From positions 1,306 through 39,596 of the forward strand of contig NZ_LNQB01000087.1 of the NCBI RefSeq assembly GCF_001651875.1: 38,291 nucleotides of DNA, in the 5' to 3' direction. Below the pieces are notes generated by a model. The model was not told where the DNA came from. It made no database searches and saw only the letters and a program-made list of their open reading frames with translations. This DNA is from Sinorhizobium saheli (GTDB lineage Bacteria > Pseudomonadota > Alphaproteobacteria > Rhizobiales > Rhizobiaceae). Below are positions 34,161-38,291 of this stretch, in pieces. How positions within the stretch are numbered: position 1 is the stretch's first letter; every line of letters begins with the position of its first letter. The position numbers were made by a program, and so were the translations under genes.

Positions 34161-35447
34161 ATGCTATTCAATCGACGCACATTCATGCTCGGCACGGCGG
34201 GCGCGGCCGCCGGCATTGCGCTTGCGACGTCCCGTTCCCGGTCGGCCTTCGCGGCCGAAGATTCGCAATTGCGCGCCATGTGGTGGGGCTCCAATGATCG
34301 CTCTAAGCGGACATTGAGCGTTGCCAGGCTCTTCCAGGAGAAGAACCCGGGTATTTCGATCGTCGGCGAGAGCCTGAGCGGCGACGGGTACTGGACCAAG
34401 CTCGCGACGCAGATGGCCGGCCGCGCCATTGCCGACGTTTTCCAGCTCGAGCCCAATACGATCTCGGACTACTCGAAACGCGGCGCCTGCCTCGCGCTCG
34501 ACCCCTTCATCAACTCGGCCCTTGACGTGAATGCCTTCGGGAAGGACATGCTGAAGCTCACGACCGTGGACGGCAAGCTCTGGGGCGTCGGTCTCGGCCT
34601 GAACTCCTTTGCGATGTTCTACGACGCCGATGCCTTCGCCAAGGCGGGCGTCACCCCGCCCGGGCTCGACACCACCTGGTCCGAATATGCCGACATCGCG
34701 ATCGAAATGGCCAAGGCCACCGGCAAGGGCGGCGGGCCCTATGCCGCACGCTACACCTATGTCTTCGATGCCTGGCTCAGGCAGCGCGGCAGCAGCCTCT
34801 TCAACGAAAGCGGTCTTGGCTTCGGTGTCGAAGAGGCGAAGGAGTGGTATGCCTACTGGGAGGATCTGCGCAAGCGCGGCGGCACCGTTGCTGCCGATGT
34901 CCAGACGCTCGACCAGAATACGATCGACACCAACTGCCTGGCGCTCGGCTATTCGGCGATCGGCATGGCCTATTCGAACCAGCTGATCGGCTATCAGCTC
35001 ATCATGAAGAGCAAACTCGGCATCGGCATGCTGCCCAGGGCCGAGAAGGGCGGGCCCTCGGGCCATTATTATCGCCCGGCCCTGATCTGGAGCATCGGCG
35101 CCACCTCGGAGCACGGCGAGGAAGCCGCCAAGTTCATCAGCTTCTTCGTCAACGATGTCGAAGCCGGCAAGATCCTCGGCGTCGAACGGGGCGTGCCGAT
35201 GTCGCCGACCGTGCGCGAGGCAATATTGCCGCTGCTGAACCCGACCGAAGCGGAAACGGTGAAATACATCAACGCTTTGAAGGACCAGGTCGGCAGCTAT
35301 CCGCCGCCGGCACCGCTCGGAGCGACGGAATTCGACCATCGCGTATTCCGCCCGATCGCGGACGAACTCGCCTTCGAGCGGGTCTCCGTCGCCGATGCCG
35401 CGGAGCGTCTGGTCAGCGAAGGAAAGGCCGCCATCCGCACCGGCTGA
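34161..35447 (+). CDS. Sugar ABC transporter substrate-binding protein (Tat-type signal)
   Basis: The 428-residue protein starts at the ATG with GGGAGG six bases upstream. Its signal NRRTFMLGTAGAAAG is twin-arginine-like, followed by cleavage near AFA-A (about 33). The mature part is a family 1 solute-binding protein: VARLFQEKNPGISIV, WTKLATQMAGRAIADVFQ, LYGVG-like LWGVGLGLNSFAMFYDADAF, and a C-terminal FISFFVNDVEAGKIL. It would bind an oligosaccharide or uronate. No permease or ATPase genes follow: a terminator and an unrelated lysozyme gene come next. It is divergent from the LacI operon and probably under its control. Confidence 0.9.
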   Translation: MLFNRRTFMLGTAGAAAGIALATSRSRSAFAAEDSQLRAMWWGSNDRSKRTLSVARLFQEKNPGISIVGESLSGDGYWTKLATQMAGRAIADVFQLEPNTISDYSKRGACLALDPFINSALDVNAFGKDMLKLTTVDGKLWGVGLGLNSFAMFYDADAFAKAGVTPPGLDTTWSEYADIAIEMAKATGKGGGPYAARYTYVFDAWLRQRGSSLFNESGLGFGVEEAKEWYAYWEDLRKRGGTVAADVQTLDQNTIDTNCLALGYSAIGMAYSNQLIGYQLIMKSKLGIGMLPRAEKGGPSGHYYRPALIWSIGATSEHGEEAAKFISFFVNDVEAGKILGVERGVPMSPTVREAILPLLNPTEAETVKYINALKDQVGSYPPPAPLGATEFDHRVFRPIADELAFERVSVADAAERLVSEGKAAIRTG

Positions 35448-35477
35448 TCCGGAAGTTCCGCAGGCGCCGGCAATGGA

Positions 35478-35511
35478 AAAGCGGGATGCGGGTCGGTCCT
35501 CATCCCGCTTT
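35478..35511 (+). terminator. Hairpin terminator after the sugar-binding protein
   Basis: AAAGCGGGATG and CATCCCGCTTT form a perfect 11-bp stem with a 12-base loop. The T-run is only TTT, so termination may be moderate; A-rich and T-rich ends allow both directions. Confidence 0.65.
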
Positions 35512-35689
35512 CCGCGCGGCATTCGCTATTGATCTCTGCCAGATGCCGGCGACGCCGATATTCACCCGCGATGGGAGCGATCGAGAAAGATTCGATTCAA
35601 ACTTTCTTGGTAATTTCCCTTTAGCAAATCACGTCAGCGGGTCCTGACGGCGCCGACCCTGGCCGTCACAGTTTTGCGTACGGGTTCCT

Positions 35690-36724
35690 ATGCGTCGTCT
35701 ATCGGGTGTGTCAGCAATCGTCATCGCCTGCCTTGCCTTGTCGGGCTGTGGCTTTGGAGGCAAACGGCAGAGCGCCGTGGCCGAACGGCCGTCGCGCGAG
35801 ACGACGAGTTCCGTCCGTCCCATGAGCCCGGTGCCCGTCGCCGATATCGGAGCGGCCGATGGCGAAGCCGCTGCGCTGCAGGAGGCGCTCGCCTGGGCCG
35901 GGCCGGTTCCCGAGCCGCAAGCCTTCATGCCTGCCGAAAGAACCGCGGGCATGCCGATTCCGTCGGAGCGGCCGGTGGCCATGCTGGCGCCGGAGAACCC
36001 CGCAATCGGGGCCGAACCCCGAGGCCGTTCGCGAATCTACAGCCACCGCTTCCGCGACGCCAAGCCGATCAATTTCGGCAAGCGCTCGCCGCGAAAGCTC
36101 GCCGTGCACGGCGTCGACGTTTCGCGCTGGCAGGGCAACATCGACTGGACGAAGCTCAGGACGCAGGGCGCGAACTTCGCCTATATCAAGGCGACCGACG
36201 GCGGCGATCACCTCGATCCCATGTTCAAGAAGAACTGGCGCCGGGCAAAGGAGGCCGGGCTGAAGCGGGGCGCCTATCACTTCTTCTACTGGTGCCGTAC
36301 CGCCGGCGAGCAGGCCGACTGGTTCATCCGCAACGTCCCGAGGGAAGCAGGCGCCTTGCCGCCGGTCATCGACGTTGAATACAACGGCGAGTCGAGCTGC
36401 AAGCGACGCCTCTCGCCCGAGCGGGTGCGTGAAAAGATGCAGGTCTTCATGGACAAGCTGGAGCGGCACTACGGACAGCGGCCGATCATCTACACCGCTC
36501 CCGATTTCTATCGCGACAATCTGCGGGGCGCCTTCCTCAGCCATCCCTTCTGGCTGCGCTCGGTGGCCGCCCACCCGTCCAAGGTCTATCCGGGCAGGAA
36601 GTGGGTCTTCTGGCAATATTCCGGCTCCGGCCTCTCGCACGGCGTCGATGGCCGAATCGACCTCAATGTCTTCCACGGCAGCGAGGAAGACTGGCACGAT
36701 TGGGTGTCGCCACGGGAAAGCTGA
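35690..36724 (+). CDS. GH25 lysozyme-type lipoprotein
   Basis: The 344-residue protein begins with a lipoprotein signal: MRRLSGVSAIVIACLALSGC, with the lipobox Cys at 20, so it should be anchored to an envelope membrane. Residues 21-135 are a low-complexity Pro/Ala-rich linker. A glycoside hydrolase 25 domain follows (about 138-335): HGVDVSRWQGNIDW, FAYIKATDGG, GAYHFFYWCR, VIDVEYNG (the D-x-E catalytic pair) and WVFWQYSGSG. It would cleave the glycan of peptidoglycan. The Shine-Dalgarno before the ATG is weak. It is monocistronic; a palindromic repeat and an IS element follow. Confidence 0.9.
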   Translation: MRRLSGVSAIVIACLALSGCGFGGKRQSAVAERPSRETTSSVRPMSPVPVADIGAADGEAAALQEALAWAGPVPEPQAFMPAERTAGMPIPSERPVAMLAPENPAIGAEPRGRSRIYSHRFRDAKPINFGKRSPRKLAVHGVDVSRWQGNIDWTKLRTQGANFAYIKATDGGDHLDPMFKKNWRRAKEAGLKRGAYHFFYWCRTAGEQADWFIRNVPREAGALPPVIDVEYNGESSCKRRLSPERVREKMQVFMDKLERHYGQRPIIYTAPDFYRDNLRGAFLSHPFWLRSVAAHPSKVYPGRKWVFWQYSGSGLSHGVDGRIDLNVFHGSEEDWHDWVSPRES

Positions 36725-36729
36725 TTGTC

Positions 36730-36764
36730 ACGTCAGGTGAATGCCACCGGACTGCAAAATGCTC
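36730..36764. repeat. Short palindromic dispersed repeat, copy 2
   Basis: GTCAGGTG / CACCGGAC arms (one mismatch) followed by TGCAAAATGCTC. It aligns with the copy at 9065-9098, with a few substitutions and one added base. It starts six bases after the lysozyme stop. Confidence 0.6.
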
Positions 36765-36794
36765 CGGGCCTTCGTGAAGCTCGTGTCAGTCTAG

Positions 36795-38210
36795 CACTAC
36801 TTTGGCACGTTAACGATTTGTTATCCAAGATGGATTGATGTTGTGCGCTCCGAGGAAGAGGAGCGCGTCATGGCGGGTTGGCATGAGGAGTTGATGGAGT
36901 GGCTTCAGCCCTTTTTGGCGCCGCTGGGGCACAAGCGGCGGCGCCGGATGTGCCCGGCCTATGTAGCGGGTCTGATCGGCCCTGGCGATCGCAAGAGCAT
37001 TCAGCCGATGGCAGCGCGAGATAGCGGCGTGAGCTATGACCAGCTTCATCATTTCATCGGCAGCGGCGTCTGGGATGCCTCTGCGCTCGAAACGGCCCTG
37101 CTCGTTGAAGCCGACAAGTTGGTTGGCGGCGACAATGCCTGGTTGATCATCGACGACACGGCGTTGCCGAAGAAGGGATGTCACTCGGTTGGCGTTGCGC
37201 CGCAATATGCCTCCGCGCTTGGGAAGACTGCCAACTGTCAGTCTCTGGTCTCGGTGACGCTGGCATCGCGCGAGGTTCCGGTGATGGTGGGGCTGCGGCT
37301 GTTTCTGCCCGAGACCTGGACGGACGATAAAGAGCGCATGGCGCGGGCCGGCGTGCCGGCGGATCAACAGATCGCTCGGACGAAGCCGGAGATCGCGCTT
37401 GAAGAGATCGACCGTGTCATCGCCTCCGGCGTCCGTTTCGGCTGCGTGCTTGCCGATTCCGGATACGGATCAACCGGGCCGTTCCGTCAGGCCTTGAGCG
37501 AGCGCGGTCTGCTCTGGGCCGTTGGCCTGTCGCGACGCCAGAACGTCTATCCGGCCGACGTTGCTCTGGTCTTCCCCGTCGCCAGCACCGGCAAGCGCCG
37601 CAAATACCACATTGCCGACCGGCCCCCGGTTTCTGCCGAGGCGATGTTGGCCGGCGAGAAATGGCAAAAGGTTAGCTGGCGCCGGGGCACCAAAGGCCGG
37701 CTGACATGTCTCTTCGCAGCCCGCCGTGTCCGGGTTGCGGATGGCCATAAGCACCGGATGCTCGATAATCGTGTGCAATGCATGCCTGGCGACGAGGTCT
37801 GGCTCGTCGGCGAGCGGCGGTCGACCGGAGAGCAAAAATACTATGTGTCGAACCTGCCGGCCGATACCACCCTCAAGACGCTCGCCGCCACGATCAAAGC
37901 GAGATGGGTCTGCGAGCAGGCACACCAGCAACTCAAGGAGGAGCTTGGGCTCGACCACTTCGAAGGCAGGTCCTGGACGGGGTTACATCGACATGCCTTG
38001 ATGACGATGATCGCCTATGCCTTTCTCCAGTCTCGCCGCCTCAAGGCCGCGGGACGGAAAAAAAAGACTCACAGGTCCGCCGCCACAACCGAGCATGCCG
38101 GCCGTCAGGAAAGCGATCCTCGACATCCTTGCACGGCCGCCGCCGCGACGATGCCCCCACTGTGAGATGCTCCTCACAGAACGCCCCAAGCCAAAAGTGC
38201 CAAAGTAGTG
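36795..38210 (+). mobile_element. Complete IS701-family insertion sequence
   Basis: The element is 1416 bp. Its ends are perfect 14-bp inverted repeats: CACTACTTTGGCAC at 36795-36808 and the complement at 38197-38210. It is flanked on both sides by CTAG (36791-36794 and 38211-38214), which fits a 4-bp target duplication of the kind made by this family. It carries one transposase gene. Confidence 0.88.
36870..38165 (+). CDS. IS701-family DDE transposase, frameshifted near the C-terminus
   Basis: The ATG at 36870 has AGAGGAG six bases upstream; a GTG at 36843 is an alternative. The 431-residue product has the DDE core: Asp in WLIIDDTALPKKG, Asp in VLADSGYGSTG and Glu in WVCEQAHQQLKEELGLDHFE. 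The catalytic part is intact. After GRKKK, encoded by a run of eight A (38058-38065), the frame yields an unlikely tail. The usual family tail (TGPPPQPSMPAVRKAILDI and then RRCPHC) continues in the +1 frame to a stop at 38206-38208. So the gene either lost its native end by a small indel or uses slippage on the A8 run to make it. Confidence 0.88.
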   Translation: MAGWHEELMEWLQPFLAPLGHKRRRRMCPAYVAGLIGPGDRKSIQPMAARDSGVSYDQLHHFIGSGVWDASALETALLVEADKLVGGDNAWLIIDDTALPKKGCHSVGVAPQYASALGKTANCQSLVSVTLASREVPVMVGLRLFLPETWTDDKERMARAGVPADQQIARTKPEIALEEIDRVIASGVRFGCVLADSGYGSTGPFRQALSERGLLWAVGLSRRQNVYPADVALVFPVASTGKRRKYHIADRPPVSAEAMLAGEKWQKVSWRRGTKGRLTCLFAARRVRVADGHKHRMLDNRVQCMPGDEVWLVGERRSTGEQKYYVSNLPADTTLKTLAATIKARWVCEQAHQQLKEELGLDHFEGRSWTGLHRHALMTMIAYAFLQSRRLKAAGRKKKTHRSAATTEHAGRQESDPRHPCTAAAATMPPL

Positions 38211-38226
38211 CTAGGCTCAGGACTCA

Positions 38227-38291
38227 TTAATCGAGATAGAAGCAGCATGTTGCGGCGATGAGGATAGCTGAGAAGAAGGTGTGGGCGCATC
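38227..38291 (-). CDS. C-terminal end of an IS5-family transposase (runs off the window)
   Basis: On the minus strand the last 20 codons read CAHTFFSAILIAATCCFYLD followed by TAA. This is the characteristic ending of IS5-family (IS427-group) transposases, usually CAHTF.SAI.IAA. The rest of the gene lies beyond the right edge. The IS5 end probably lies in 38215-38226, next to the CTAG that borders the IS701 element. Confidence 0.7.
   Translation of the reverse strand, partial: CAHTFFSAILIAATCCFYLD

Noticed and set aside
1..38291. CRISPR arrays, tRNA or rRNA genes, prophage
   Set aside because: I saw no regularly spaced repeats, no tRNA-like cloverleaf and no phage structural genes on reading the window; no covariance-model search could be run.

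Overview
The window looks like chromosome or large-replicon DNA of an alphaproteobacterium in the Rhizobiales, most like Sinorhizobium/Ensifer or a close relative. The evidence is high GC, tightly coupled ATGA-overlapping operons, a BioR-controlled bioBFDAZ cluster with BioR boxes, an iron-responsive TGA-N9-TCA (RirA/IRO) box, and several GGAAC-N16-CGTT promoters of the alphaproteobacterial general stress sigma factor EcfG/RpoE2. This is inferred from gene content and motifs; no database search was run.

Positions 1-8.9 kb form a stress and signalling island. It holds a giant CheB-CheR-PAS-HWE histidine kinase, a second stand-alone CheB-like methylesterase, small conserved proteins (coiled-coil protein, DUF3175 and others), a cupin, a glutathione S-transferase and a UdgX-type uracil-DNA-binding protein. 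Several of these genes have exact or near-exact EcfG promoters. Positions 9.1-12.1 kb hold mntR, divergent from a two-gene operon encoding a Tat-exported two-domain multicopper oxidase and a ZIP metal transporter with an extra periplasmic domain. MntR-type palindromes lie on both sides of the intergenic region. This looks like a manganese-responsive oxidase/permease pair and is the most interesting system here.

Positions 12.2-18.5 kb hold treZ and glgX (trehalose/glycogen), divergent with back-to-back EcfG-type promoters, then small stress-type genes (proline-rich, DUF2934, CBS-pair, membrane-anchored, DUF4168). Positions 18.8-23.0 kb hold a SAM methyltransferase divergent from an iron-complex ABC transporter (binding protein, permease, ATPase) preceded by an IRO box. 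A tiny secreted-looking ORF that resembles an internally deleted binding-protein gene sits between the binding protein and the permease.

Positions 23.3-29.2 kb are the biotin locus: bioR, then bioB-F-D-A-Z, with BioZ supplying the pimeloyl-ACP precursor. Positions 29.4-35.4 kb are a carbohydrate-catabolic unit: a LacI regulator translationally coupled to a DUF2264 protein, a D-2-hydroxyacid dehydrogenase and a TIM-barrel isomerase, divergent from a Tat-exported sugar-binding protein that has no permease beside it. The right end carries a GH25 lysozyme lipoprotein, a complete IS701-family element bounded by CTAG, and the 3' end of an IS5-family transposase running off the window.
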